From an uncultured bacterium (GTDB lineage: Bacteria; Planctomycetota; UBA1135; UBA2386), in assembly GCA_937906475.1 (NCBI GenBank), contig CALCZA010000187.1:1-41709 (forward strand): a stretch of 41,709 nucleotides of DNA. Reading direction: 5' to 3'. The notes under the pieces were generated by a model that was not told the DNA's origin, searched no databases, and saw nothing but the letters and a program-made list of their open reading frames with translations. Made by a program: the position numbers and the translations under genes. Positions 29,751 to 37,586 of this stretch are shown one piece after another; position 1 is the stretch's first letter; the number at the start of each line of letters is the position of its first letter.

Positions 29751-31091
29751 CTAGGTGACTGCTAGAGGCCAGGTCGGCCCGGGACGGTAGGCCAGCGGTC
29801 GAGTGTTGGATTTTGCATCGCTTTGGAGGCGCCGTTCGACGGCTTGCACGAGGCCGAGCATGCCGTTGTGGTTGGGGGCCGTGGTCGAGCACCAAACGTG
29901 GCCATACCGCAAAGTCCAGGTCAGGAACCGCTCTCGCAGCGCTTTGCGGTCCATCGTTTGGGCCGAGGCGATCGCTGCGGGGAGGCCTTCGACGGTGGTG
30001 ATCGTCGTCACGCCGGGAAGTTCATATAGCGCGCGGCCGAGATGGACGACCGGGGTGCCAGCCAGTTGCGCAACGGTGGCCGCGGGATGGTTGATCGTGA
30101 TGGTTGCGACTGCCGTCGAAGCCAGGACCGCGGCGTTGCTTGGTGCGGCAATGCGAACGCGATTGCTGAGTTTGCTGGTCAATACCCGCGCGTCAAGCCG
30201 GCAGTCGATGGCATTGCTGGGCAACACCGCGACCACTTGCGTGTCGGTGCCAATCTGGTCCGCAGCGAGCAGCGCGTGGTGCACCAGCGTGCCCGCATCC
30301 GGCGGCGAAGATGCGTCGAGCACGACGCGCGGATCCTTCGCATGTTGCAGTAGCACGGCGACGAATGGCGGCTTCAAGCCCTTCAACGGCAAGGGGTTAA
30401 AGTCCTGTCGGCCGCTCGCGAACGGTGCGCGCCAACCGTGCAAGGCGGTCTTCGCTGCCTGCAAGCGACCGCGAACTAGATAGCTCAGCGTGTCCGCCAC
30501 GCGTCGACTTAGCGGCGGCATCTGAACGGGCGCGCGTGGCAGCGCCAGTGGTTCGCCGCCGGCTAAGGCATGCGTCAGTGCCGCATCGAGCAACGCCTTG
30601 TCTGGGGCTACGACCGAGAAATCTTTCGCCCGCCAACGTCGGCAACTCGCATCGGCATCGAGGCCGCGCTCGTCGACCTGCATCGTGTGCGGCAACAGCC
30701 CCTCGCCGATCCAGAGCACCTTGCTGCCGACCACGCGCGCGGCGAACTGCATGCACGCAGCGGCAATCGAACGCTCGTTATAGAAAATCACCAGGTCCGG
30801 CTGTTCTCGTTCGAACCAGTCGCTGACGGCGGGAGCAAGTCCTAGCAATTGGCGGCGCTCATGGAGGGCTTGCGCTTGCTCAATCAATTCGAGCATCGGA
30901 ACCGGGCATTTCTGCCTGATTGACGCATCGACGAGGTCAACGTCCGAGACCTGTTGGCGCCAAAACGTGAATCGGCAGCGGTCCGTGCACAGAATTGAGA
31001 CGCGGTGGCCCCGGCGCAACAGATCCCGACGCAGTCGGTGGTGTAGTTGGAAACTGCCTATGCTCGGTGCTGCGAAGACGATGTGCCCCAT
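29751..31091 (-). CDS. Capsule polysaccharide biosynthesis protein (KpsS/Capsule_synth-like glycosyltransferase)
   Basis: The 446-residue protein has an N-terminal Rossmann-type half (MGHIVFAAPSIGSFQLHHRL, then RRGHRVSILCTDRCRFT), a middle with PDLVIFYNERSIAAACMQF, and a C-terminal half with NHPAATVAQLAGTPVVHLG and ALYELPG. This last block is the family's donor-binding pattern of KpsS/KpsC Kdo transferases. It would start or extend a surface glycan, perhaps with Kdo. No signal peptide is seen, so it works at the cytoplasmic face. It is the first gene of the minus-strand operon and is divergent from the PQQ-type dehydrogenase. Confidence 0.78.
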   Translation of the reverse strand: MGHIVFAAPSIGSFQLHHRLRRDLLRRGHRVSILCTDRCRFTFWRQQVSDVDLVDASIRQKCPVPMLELIEQAQALHERRQLLGLAPAVSDWFEREQPDLVIFYNERSIAAACMQFAARVVGSKVLWIGEGLLPHTMQVDERGLDADASCRRWRAKDFSVVAPDKALLDAALTHALAGGEPLALPRAPVQMPPLSRRVADTLSYLVRGRLQAAKTALHGWRAPFASGRQDFNPLPLKGLKPPFVAVLLQHAKDPRVVLDASSPPDAGTLVHHALLAADQIGTDTQVVAVLPSNAIDCRLDARVLTSKLSNRVRIAAPSNAAVLASTAVATITINHPAATVAQLAGTPVVHLGRALYELPGVTTITTVEGLPAAIASAQTMDRKALRERFLTWTLRYGHVWCSTTAPNHNGMLGLVQAVERRLQSDAKSNTRPLAYRPGPTWPLAVT

Positions 31092-31215
31092 GCCGTGGGT
31101 GTCTTATCGGCCGGCAGTGGCGTCCGCCTTGAATGCTCGGCGAGCGCCTTGCGCCGTTACGCCGCAGCGAGCCTGACTAGGGCATTCCATCGCTGCGCGA
31201 TCATGATTCTGTCGC

Positions 31216-31288
31216 TATACTCTAACTGCCTCTTGCCACCCCATTGTTGTGACTTGTCACAGCAGCTAGGCCCGTAACTTTGGGCTAG
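31216..31288 (+). promoter_or_regulatory. Candidate promoter and two palindromes upstream of the PQQ-type dehydrogenase
   Basis: TATACT at 31216-31221 is a near-consensus -10 box, but no matching -35 box is seen. Behind it lie two dyads: TGTGAC-TT-GTCACA at 31248-31261, and CTAG(G)CCC with GGGCTAG around eight bases at 31266-31288. The first resembles a CRP/FNR half-site pair with 4-bp spacing instead of 6. Both are placed where a regulator or an mRNA leader structure would act on the gene at 31302. Confidence 0.35.
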
Positions 31289-31301
31289 GACCTCCTTCAC
31301 T

Positions 31302-33218
31302 ATGCTTCGTTCCGTCATCTTCTCTGCCGTGACTGGCTTGACTCTGGCAACCGTTGGTGTTGCCCAGAACCTGCCGACCAATTTCGTTGCCGACACGCTG
31401 ATCTCTAGTGGCCTACAAGCTGGCCACGACTTTTCATTCTTGCCCGATGGTCGCGTGCTGATCGCTAACCGCGGTGGTCTCGTGCAAGTCTGGGCTGGTA
31501 GTGGCAACCCAGCCAGCGTTGGCTCTGTCGCGACAGTTGAGACGGGTTCCGAGCGTGGTTTGCTCAGCATCGAAGCTGACCCGAGCTTCGCGACGAACGG
31601 CTACTTCTACGTCTGGTGGTCGAGCACTTCGGACGGCTTCATGCACTTGGACCGCTTCACGTGCACGGGCCAGCTTTCGAATCCGACGAGCACCAACCTG
31701 TCGTTCTCGATGGCGTCGCGCCGCGTGATCATTAACTCCGCCCCGGACTCGGCGTTTAACCACAACGGTGGTGCTTGCCGCTTTGGTCCCGACAACATGC
31801 TCTACCTGTCGATCGGTGATGACGCAAACTCATGCTCGGCGCAGAGCTTGACGTCAAAGCGTGGCTGCCTGTTGCGCATGGATGTTTCGGGCTTGGCATC
31901 GACGCCGAGTGGCTCCGAGCCGTCCTACTCGTCGATCGATCCGGGCAACAACCCAAACAGTGCGTCGACGAACTGGTCCCAGTTGGTCATTGCCTACGGC
32001 CTGCGTAACCCGTTCCGCATGGAGATCGACCAGGTCACCGGCAACTGCTACATCGGCGATGTTGGCCTGAGTCAATCTGAGGAATACAGCGAGTATGTCG
32101 TCAATAGTGGCAACTACCCGCTGGTCAACTTCGGCTGGCCATGGCGCGAAGGCTTTGGCGGCGGCGGTAGCTGTAGCGGTGGCTCCCCAGGCGGCTTCGT
32201 CAACCCGATCGCGGCGGTGACGTCCGGTTCGTGGAACTCGGTCATCGGTGGCCCGCGCTACCGCAACCAAGGCGGCGCGTTTGACTTTGGCAGCAACTAT
32301 GAAGGCGACGCCTTCTACATGGATTACTTCTCCGGTGAACTGCGCCGTGTCACTTACAATGGCTCGACCTGGAGCGCAGCTCCGGCCGTTCCTGGCCAAG
32401 CGAGCGCAATCAACTGGGCGAATAGCATGGTGGCTACGGTCAGCATGCGTCAGGGCCCCGATGGTGCGATCTACTACTTGCAGCACAGCGGCACTTATGC
32501 GAGCAACGGTGGCAGCTTCAAGCGCATCCGTCCGCTCGGCCCGACCAACAGTGTCGCAGTCATCAGTGGCAGCGCCCAGATCGGTCCCGCCGGCGAAGCG
32601 TATTCGCAACCGCTCATCGCACGCGTCTTTGACACCGCTGGCCAACCGCTGCCGTTCGGCACGATTAACTTTACGGCGACCGGCGGCCACGCGTTGTCGA
32701 CGACCAACCCGGTCACGGCAGACGCCAACGGCTTCGCCCAGACCTCGGTCACGGCCAGCGCGCTCGCCGCGGGTGCCTTCACGGTCACCGGTAGCACGCC
32801 TGGCTCGCAGACCAACGCGGTCTTCAACATGTTCTCTCGCAAGCTGACGGCTACTGGGATCACGACATCGACGACGCTACTAATCCTGTCTTCGATCAAC
32901 CAGACGCAAGCCGTTCCGGCACAGATCCCCTACATCGTGTTCATGTCGTTCCCGGGTTCGCCAACCGTGCCGACTCCGATCGGCCCGATCTGCACGGATC
33001 CGAGTTACGCGTTGACGTTGGTTATCGAAGACGGCGTTGGCGCCTTCGGTGGTCTTTCGATGTCCGGCAGTGGTTCGGTCGGCACCCCGAGCAAGACCTG
33101 GATTTACTCGGGTATCCCAAACTGGCTGATGGCCGGCCAGCAGATGCGCTTCCAAGCGGTCGGGTTTGACCCGGTCAGCGGTTGGTTCCGCACGAACTGC
33201 GAACTCGAGCAGTTCTAA
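31302..33218 (+). CDS. Secreted PQQ-type sugar dehydrogenase-like protein with C-terminal Ig-like and tail domains
   Basis: The 638-residue protein has a signal peptide (residues 1-21, to VGVAQ). Residues about 25-410 form a six-bladed propeller of the soluble glucose/sorbosone dehydrogenase family: FSFLPDGRVLIANRGG, GLLSIEADPSFATNGYFYV, NHNGGACRFGPDNMLYLSIGDD, AYGLRNPFRMEID and IGDVG with a Glu-Glu pair. Such enzymes oxidise sugars with PQQ and calcium, but cofactor binding is not certain. A bacterial Ig-like domain (VAVISGSAQIGPAGEAYSQP, then GQPLPFGTINFTATGG) and a final beta-rich domain (ALTLVIEDGVGAFGGLSMSG, then WFRTNCELEQF) follow; the last may serve surface attachment. A strong terminator lies 31 bp behind it. 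Confidence 0.88.
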   Translation: MLRSVIFSAVTGLTLATVGVAQNLPTNFVADTLISSGLQAGHDFSFLPDGRVLIANRGGLVQVWAGSGNPASVGSVATVETGSERGLLSIEADPSFATNGYFYVWWSSTSDGFMHLDRFTCTGQLSNPTSTNLSFSMASRRVIINSAPDSAFNHNGGACRFGPDNMLYLSIGDDANSCSAQSLTSKRGCLLRMDVSGLASTPSGSEPSYSSIDPGNNPNSASTNWSQLVIAYGLRNPFRMEIDQVTGNCYIGDVGLSQSEEYSEYVVNSGNYPLVNFGWPWREGFGGGGSCSGGSPGGFVNPIAAVTSGSWNSVIGGPRYRNQGGAFDFGSNYEGDAFYMDYFSGELRRVTYNGSTWSAAPAVPGQASAINWANSMVATVSMRQGPDGAIYYLQHSGTYASNGGSFKRIRPLGPTNSVAVISGSAQIGPAGEAYSQPLIARVFDTAGQPLPFGTINFTATGGHALSTTNPVTADANGFAQTSVTASALAAGAFTVTGSTPGSQTNAVFNMFSRKLTATGITTSTTLLILSSINQTQAVPAQIPYIVFMSFPGSPTVPTPIGPICTDPSYALTLVIEDGVGAFGGLSMSGSGSVGTPSKTWIYSGIPNWLMAGQQMRFQAVGFDPVSGWFRTNCELEQF

Positions 33219-33248
33219 TCAAGGTCGCGTCGTTGGCGCGGGTTTGCT

Positions 33249-33294
33249 ACGCAAACAGCCTCGGCCACCTCGCGGTGTCCGAGGCTGTTTGCGT
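33249..33294 (+). terminator. Strong intrinsic terminator of the PQQ-type dehydrogenase gene
   Basis: ACGCAAACAGCCTCGG and its exact complement form a perfect 16-bp stem. Inside the loop CACC and GGTG can add 4 bp more. The right arm is followed by TTGTTGCC with several T. This is the clearest terminator in the window. Confidence 0.85.
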
Positions 33295-33751
33295 TTGTTG
33301 CCTCTGTTGTCACCCGGGCCCTGATCGCCGTATGGCTGGGAACGAGCGTGTCGCCGAGGCCCTGACCCCGGTGTTCCCGTCGAACCCTGAGTGATGGGCC
33401 CGCTCGGCCTGGCCCCCAGTGGGGCGCTGGCCCTGGGGATCGCGGGTCCCGCCAGCCACACCTTCCTGCCGTTGTCATTGGCCGGTCTGCCGATCGGATC
33501 CTTGCTTCAGCACCAGAAGATGGCCTGCCGTGCGGCCCTGCCGGCCGGCCTCGCATTCTCCCGACCGCGGACGATCCCCGTCGGTGGCTTCTAGGTGAGA
33601 AGCGGAAATCGGGGGGGGCGAGTGGAGCCTGGACTTGACGGGGGTTGCGGGTATCTCGCAGCTAGGTCCACCTCCGCCCTTGACCGCCCAGGGGCAGATC
33701 CGCACAATCCTTGCCCCCATTCGTCCCCTGATCTCCCTCCGTTCCGCCCAG
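33295..33751. other. Gap of about 460 bp before glmU, with one doubtful small frame
   Basis: The stretch is GC-rich and has no convincing gene. A frame at 33391-33594 (GTG or ATG at 33394, 67 codons) reads MGPLGLAPSGALALGIAGPA and PLSLAGLPIGSLLQ, a Gly/Leu/Pro-rich pattern resembling the end of secreted planctomycete proteins. It could be a remnant of such a gene or chance. The glmU promoter must lie in the right part. No repeat or tRNA was seen. Confidence 0.4.
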
Positions 33752-35080
33752 ATGACCCGTCCACTAGCTGTGATTTGCCTTGCCGCCGGCATGGGTAAAC
33801 GCACCAAGGTCAGCATGCCCAAGGTGCTGCTGCCTCTGTGTGGACGCACCCTGGCGTCGTCGGCGTTGCTGGCTGCGGCTGAACTGAAGCCGGCCCGCAC
33901 TGTGGTGGTTCTTCACAACCAGATGGAGCGCGTGCAAGCTTCGTTGGAGAAGGAACTCACGGGTAAGTTCGAGGGCCGCTCTCTGAGTATTGACTACGTC
34001 GACCAAGGCGCGCCGAATGGCACGGGGCACGCGGTGCAAGTTGGCATGGAGCCGCTCAAAGACTTCGTCGGCGATGTCATTGTCATCTATGGCGACTGTC
34101 CGTTGATGACTGCCGAGACCTTGCAGGACATGGTCGACTTGCGCGTCGACTCTGCATGCTCGGCGTTGACCGCATACCCCGACGACACGACGGGACTCGG
34201 GCGCATCTTGCGCAACGACGAGGGCAACTTCGTTGGCATTCGCGAGCACAAGGATTGCTCGGACGAAGAGTTGATGATCGACGAGATCAACTGCGGTTTC
34301 TACTGCTTCGACAGTGAGAAACTGCGCCCGGCACTGGCGCGATTGCAACCGAACAACGCGCAAGGCGAATACTACCTGACCGACGTGATCGCCGACTTCG
34401 TGTCGCAAGGCGAAGTGCTGCCGACGGCCGAGGCCGCCGACATCGCCGAGATCATGGGCGTCAACTCGTTGTCCGACCTGTCGCTGGTGCAGTCGGTGAT
34501 GCAAGAGCGCATCCTGTTCGAGCACATGAGCAACGGCGTGTTGATCACCGACCCCGCGGCGACGTGGATTGATCACGACGTCGAGATCGGCAGCGATACC
34601 AAAATCCTGCCGTGCACGGTGATCGGTAGCGGCTGCAAGATCGGCAACGGTTGCGAAGTTGGCCCGTTTTCGCATCTGCGCGGTGGCACGGTCCTCGATG
34701 ATGGTGCTGCGCTTGGCAACTTTGTCGAAGCCAAGAACGCGCACCTAGGGGCTGGCGCCAAAGCCAAGCACCTGACCTATCTCGGCGATGCCGTGGTGGG
34801 GGCCAATGCCAACATTGGCTGTGGCACGATTACTGCCAACTACGACGGCGTGAACAAGCATCAGACCAAGATCGGTGCGCGCGCCTTCATCGGCAGCGGC
34901 ACGGTGCTCTGCGCACCTGTCGAGGTCGGCGACGAAGCCATGACGGCGGCCGGTGCGGTCGTCAAGCCAGGATCAACCATTAAGGCGCAGGAGCTTTGGC
35001 TCGGCGTCCCGGCTCGCTACCTGCGACAACGTGAGTTGCCCGCAGCTGCATCCGCCTCTACTGGAGAAAAGAAGCAATGA
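33752..35080 (+). CDS. glmU: Bifunctional GlmU: N-acetylglucosamine-1-phosphate uridyltransferase/acetyltransferase
   Basis: GlmU makes UDP-GlcNAc for peptidoglycan and lipid A. The 442-residue protein has the uridyltransferase signature LAAGMGKRTKVSMPKVLLPL, the QGAPNGTGHAVQ block, YGDCPLM and the GEYYLTDVI block. The C-terminal left-handed beta-helix has KAKHLTYLGDAVVGANANIG, GTITANYDGVNKHQT and the APVEVGDEAMTAAGAVV block, so both activities look complete. The ATG at 33752 is chosen because it begins right at the first beta strand; an upstream frame to 33635 is Pro-rich. The stop overlaps prs (ATGA). The C-terminus ends in a short Ala/Ser tail. Confidence 0.95.
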   Translation: MTRPLAVICLAAGMGKRTKVSMPKVLLPLCGRTLASSALLAAAELKPARTVVVLHNQMERVQASLEKELTGKFEGRSLSIDYVDQGAPNGTGHAVQVGMEPLKDFVGDVIVIYGDCPLMTAETLQDMVDLRVDSACSALTAYPDDTTGLGRILRNDEGNFVGIREHKDCSDEELMIDEINCGFYCFDSEKLRPALARLQPNNAQGEYYLTDVIADFVSQGEVLPTAEAADIAEIMGVNSLSDLSLVQSVMQERILFEHMSNGVLITDPAATWIDHDVEIGSDTKILPCTVIGSGCKIGNGCEVGPFSHLRGGTVLDDGAALGNFVEAKNAHLGAGAKAKHLTYLGDAVVGANANIGCGTITANYDGVNKHQTKIGARAFIGSGTVLCAPVEVGDEAMTAAGAVVKPGSTIKAQELWLGVPARYLRQRELPAAASASTGEKKQ

Positions 35081-36030
35081 GGATGCGTGGCGAACGTTTG
35101 CGCGTGTTCAGTGGCACCGCTCATCCGCGGTTGGCGCAGGACATCTGTTCGTTCATGGGTGTTCCGCTGGGCGCGGCGTCGCTGCAGCGATTCCCCGATG
35201 GCGAGATCAACCTTAAGGTCGAGTGCGATGTGCGCGGAGCCGACGTGTTCGTCGTGCAGCCAACCAGTCCGAACGTGCATGAGCACCTGTTCGAGCTGCT
35301 GTCGTTTGCCGACTGCTTGCGTCGCGCATCGGCCGAGCGCATTACGGCAGTGATCCCATACTTCGGCTACGCCCGAAAGGATCGCAAGGACGAGGGCCGG
35401 GTCCCGATCAACGCCAAGTTGGTCGCCAACATGCTGGTCACATCCGGCTACGACCGCGTCGTCACGGTTGACCTGCACGCCGCTCAAATCCAGGGCTTCT
35501 TCGACATCCCCGTCGATCACCTCTACGCGCGTCCGGTCATGATCGATCGCGTGCGTCAACTCGGCGCCGAGAACATCAAAATTGTGTCGCCGGATATCGG
35601 TGGCACCAAGCTCGCGCGCGCCTACGCCAAGGACCTTGGCTGCGACCTCGCGATCATCGACAAGCGCCGCATCAGCGGTGAGCAAACCGTCATCGAGCAC
35701 GTCATCGGTGAGGTCGAAGGCCACGACATCGTGCTCGTCGACGACATGGTTTCGACCGGCGGCTCGATCGTCGATGCGGCCCGGATCGTCAAAGAGAAGG
35801 GCGCCAAAAAGGTGTTCTTGGTCGCGACGCACGGTGTGCTCGCCGGCAGCGCCGTCGAGCGCCTTAACAACGCCGACGTCGAGAAGATTCTGTTCGCCGA
35901 CACGATTCCGCTGCGCGACCGCGGCCTTGAGCGACTCGAAGTCGTCTCGATGGCACAGCTGTTGGCGCGCGCAATCGACCGCATCCACCGCAGTGAAAGT
36001 GTCAGCATGCTCTTCGAGAGCGATCGCTGA
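35077..36030 (+). CDS. prs: Ribose-phosphate pyrophosphokinase
   Basis: This enzyme makes PRPP from ribose-5-phosphate and ATP for nucleotide and amino-acid synthesis. It has FSGTAHPRLAQDI, the FPDGEINLKV loop, PYFGYARKDRKDEGRVPI with the flexible loop residues, TVDLHAAQIQGFF, and the PRPP site VLVDDMVSTGGS. Its 317 residues are normal. The ATG overlaps the glmU stop by 4 bp and a GGAG Shine-Dalgarno sequence lies about 10 bp ahead. glmU-prs-rplY-pth is a common bacterial order. Confidence 0.97.
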   Translation: MRMRGERLRVFSGTAHPRLAQDICSFMGVPLGAASLQRFPDGEINLKVECDVRGADVFVVQPTSPNVHEHLFELLSFADCLRRASAERITAVIPYFGYARKDRKDEGRVPINAKLVANMLVTSGYDRVVTVDLHAAQIQGFFDIPVDHLYARPVMIDRVRQLGAENIKIVSPDIGGTKLARAYAKDLGCDLAIIDKRRISGEQTVIEHVIGEVEGHDIVLVDDMVSTGGSIVDAARIVKEKGAKKVFLVATHGVLAGSAVERLNNADVEKILFADTIPLRDRGLERLEVVSMAQLLARAIDRIHRSESVSMLFESDR

Positions 36031-36087
36031 TCACGCTGCAACCGCATTTTTAAACACCCGCATTTTCGAACTAGTTAGAGGTAAGCC

Positions 36088-36669
36088 ATGGAAGTCGCCC
36101 AAATGAAGGCAGAGCGCCGGAGCGCGCTCGGTCGTAATCAGATCAAGAAGTTGCGTGCGGAAGGCTGGATGCCAGCCGTTGTTTACGGGCAAGGCGGTGA
36201 GCCGATCTCGATCCAGATCTCCGAGTGGGAATTGGAGCAGCACCTGAAGGCGCGTCACAAGGTCTTCAACCTAGATATCGCTGGCACGAACGTTGAGAGC
36301 TTCTTGCAGGACGTGTCCTACAAGACGACCAGCGATCGCCCGCTGCACGCCGACTTCCTGCGCATCAGCTTCGATAAGCCGATTGAAACGGTGCTCGAGA
36401 TCGTCCTGCTGGGTCACCCCGCTGGTCTCAGCCGTGGCGGAGTGCTCGTGAAGGACAGCTTGAGGATCAAGGTCACGGCCTTGCCGACCAAGCTTCCGGA
36501 AGCCCTCGAGGTCAAGATCAGTGCTTTGAACTGCGGTGATTTCCTCCGTGCCAAGGATCTGGTCCTGACCGAAGGTGTTGACCTATGCGTGGATGGCGAA
36601 TACGCCATCTGTCACGTCACGGCGGCGCCAGTGGCCAAGGTCGAAGGCGACGAGGAAGCCGGCAAGTAG
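36088..36669 (+). CDS. rplY: 50S ribosomal protein bL25/Ctc (TL5 type)
   Basis: The 193-residue protein binds 5S rRNA. The N-terminal part (RSALGRNQIKKLRAEGWMPAV, YGQGGEPISI, then RPLHADFLRI) is the L25 domain, and the longer C-terminal beta domain (VLLGHPAGLSRGGVLVKDSL) marks the Ctc/TL5 form rather than the short E. coli form. An AGAGG Shine-Dalgarno sequence lies 6 bp ahead of the ATG. It is between prs and pth as usual. Confidence 0.95.
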   Translation: MEVAQMKAERRSALGRNQIKKLRAEGWMPAVVYGQGGEPISIQISEWELEQHLKARHKVFNLDIAGTNVESFLQDVSYKTTSDRPLHADFLRISFDKPIETVLEIVLLGHPAGLSRGGVLVKDSLRIKVTALPTKLPEALEVKISALNCGDFLRAKDLVLTEGVDLCVDGEYAICHVTAAPVAKVEGDEEAGK

Positions 36670-36694
36670 CTTGAAGTAGCGTTTCGGGCCTGCT

Positions 36695-36736
36695 GGGCAG
36701 TTGCAATTGGAGTTCTCTCCAATTGGGCACTTGCCC
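36695..36736 (+). promoter_or_regulatory. Two-step hairpin between rplY and pth
   Basis: CAATTGGAG and CTCCAATTG form a perfect 9-bp stem around TTCT (36704-36725). Outside an internal loop, GGGCA (36695-36699) can pair with TGCCC (36732-36736). No T-tract follows, so it is not a plain terminator. It may be an attenuator, an RNase cleavage site or a leader structure for pth. Confidence 0.5.
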
Positions 36737-36780
36737 CGCTTCGGCTCGCTGCGTAACCTTCTCGCCCCTCCAACACCGTC

Positions 36781-37476
36781 ATGGGTTGGCATCGGATCGC
36801 AATCGGCATCGGTAACCCCGGTCCCGAATACGAATCCACCCGACATAACGTCGGGTTCATGGTGCTCGATCTCCTGGCGGAGCGGATGGAACTCTCCTTC
36901 ACACGTTTGGAACGCAACGGGCCTGATGGCTCCAAGCGGTTCTCAGGCAAGGTGAAGGCGCAGGCCTGTGAAGGGCGTCGCAAGGGCAAATCGTTCTTGC
37001 TCGCCAAGCCTCAGACCTACGTGAATCTGACCGGTGAAGTCGCAGCTCCTTTGCTGCGATATGCCAAGCGCACACCGGACTCGCTCTTTGTAATTGTCGA
37101 TGACCTGAACCTACCGCTGGGCCGGATTCGCATCCGGCCGTCGGGCAGTGCAGGGGGCCATAACGGCCTCAAATCCGTGCAGCAGATGCTGCAAACGGAC
37201 GCATACCCCCGTCTCCGTCTCGGTATCGGACCACCTGCAACATCCACTAATGAGGATGGCGCAGACCAAGACAACATTGGGTCCGAAGGTCGAAAGAAGG
37301 CAGCCGCTTCCAAAGCTCAACAGCTGAGGGGGCGCGATTGGCCTGACTTCGTCCTGGCTCCATTCCTCCCGGAGGAACGTGAGGTTCTGAGTCGTGTTCT
37401 GGTTCAAGCCGCCGACTGCGCGCAAGCGTGGCTCGATGGTGCGGACCTGAAATCCCTGATGGGAACCTACAACTGA
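36781..37476 (+). CDS. pth: Peptidyl-tRNA hydrolase
   Basis: Pth releases peptides from tRNAs dropped by ribosomes. The catalytic His is in TRHNVGF (residue 22), with GIGNPGPEYE before it, PQTYVNLTGE, IVDDLNLPLGRIRIRPSGS and AGGHNGLKS as expected. Its 231 residues are about 35 more than the family's usual length: residues 153-187 form a low-complexity charged stretch (TSTNEDGADQDNIGSEGRKK and more) between RLRLGIGPP and DFVLAPF. No Shine-Dalgarno sequence is visible before the ATG at 36781. Confidence 0.95.
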   Translation: MGWHRIAIGIGNPGPEYESTRHNVGFMVLDLLAERMELSFTRLERNGPDGSKRFSGKVKAQACEGRRKGKSFLLAKPQTYVNLTGEVAAPLLRYAKRTPDSLFVIVDDLNLPLGRIRIRPSGSAGGHNGLKSVQQMLQTDAYPRLRLGIGPPATSTNEDGADQDNIGSEGRKKAAASKAQQLRGRDWPDFVLAPFLPEEREVLSRVLVQAADCAQAWLDGADLKSLMGTYN

Positions 37477-37536
37477 CATGTCTCTTAGGAGGCGCGCTCT
37501 TGAACGAGCAACTTGTCGGTTGATCACATTCTGCCA

Positions 37537-37580
37537 CCAGACATGTCGTCTGGATCAGTCACGGGCATTGCCCGGGAGAT
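37537..37580 (+). promoter_or_regulatory. Structured leader and Shine-Dalgarno sequence of rpsF
   Basis: Two small hairpins lie side by side: CCAGAC-ATGTC-GTCTGG (37537-37553) and CGGGC-ATT-GCCCG (37562-37574). The second reaches into the GGGAG Shine-Dalgarno sequence (37574-37578), which sits about 8 bp ahead of a TTG start. In many bacteria the S6:S18 complex binds its own rpsF leader; whether this leader has that motif was not proven. Confidence 0.4.
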
Positions 37581-37586
37581 AGTAAT

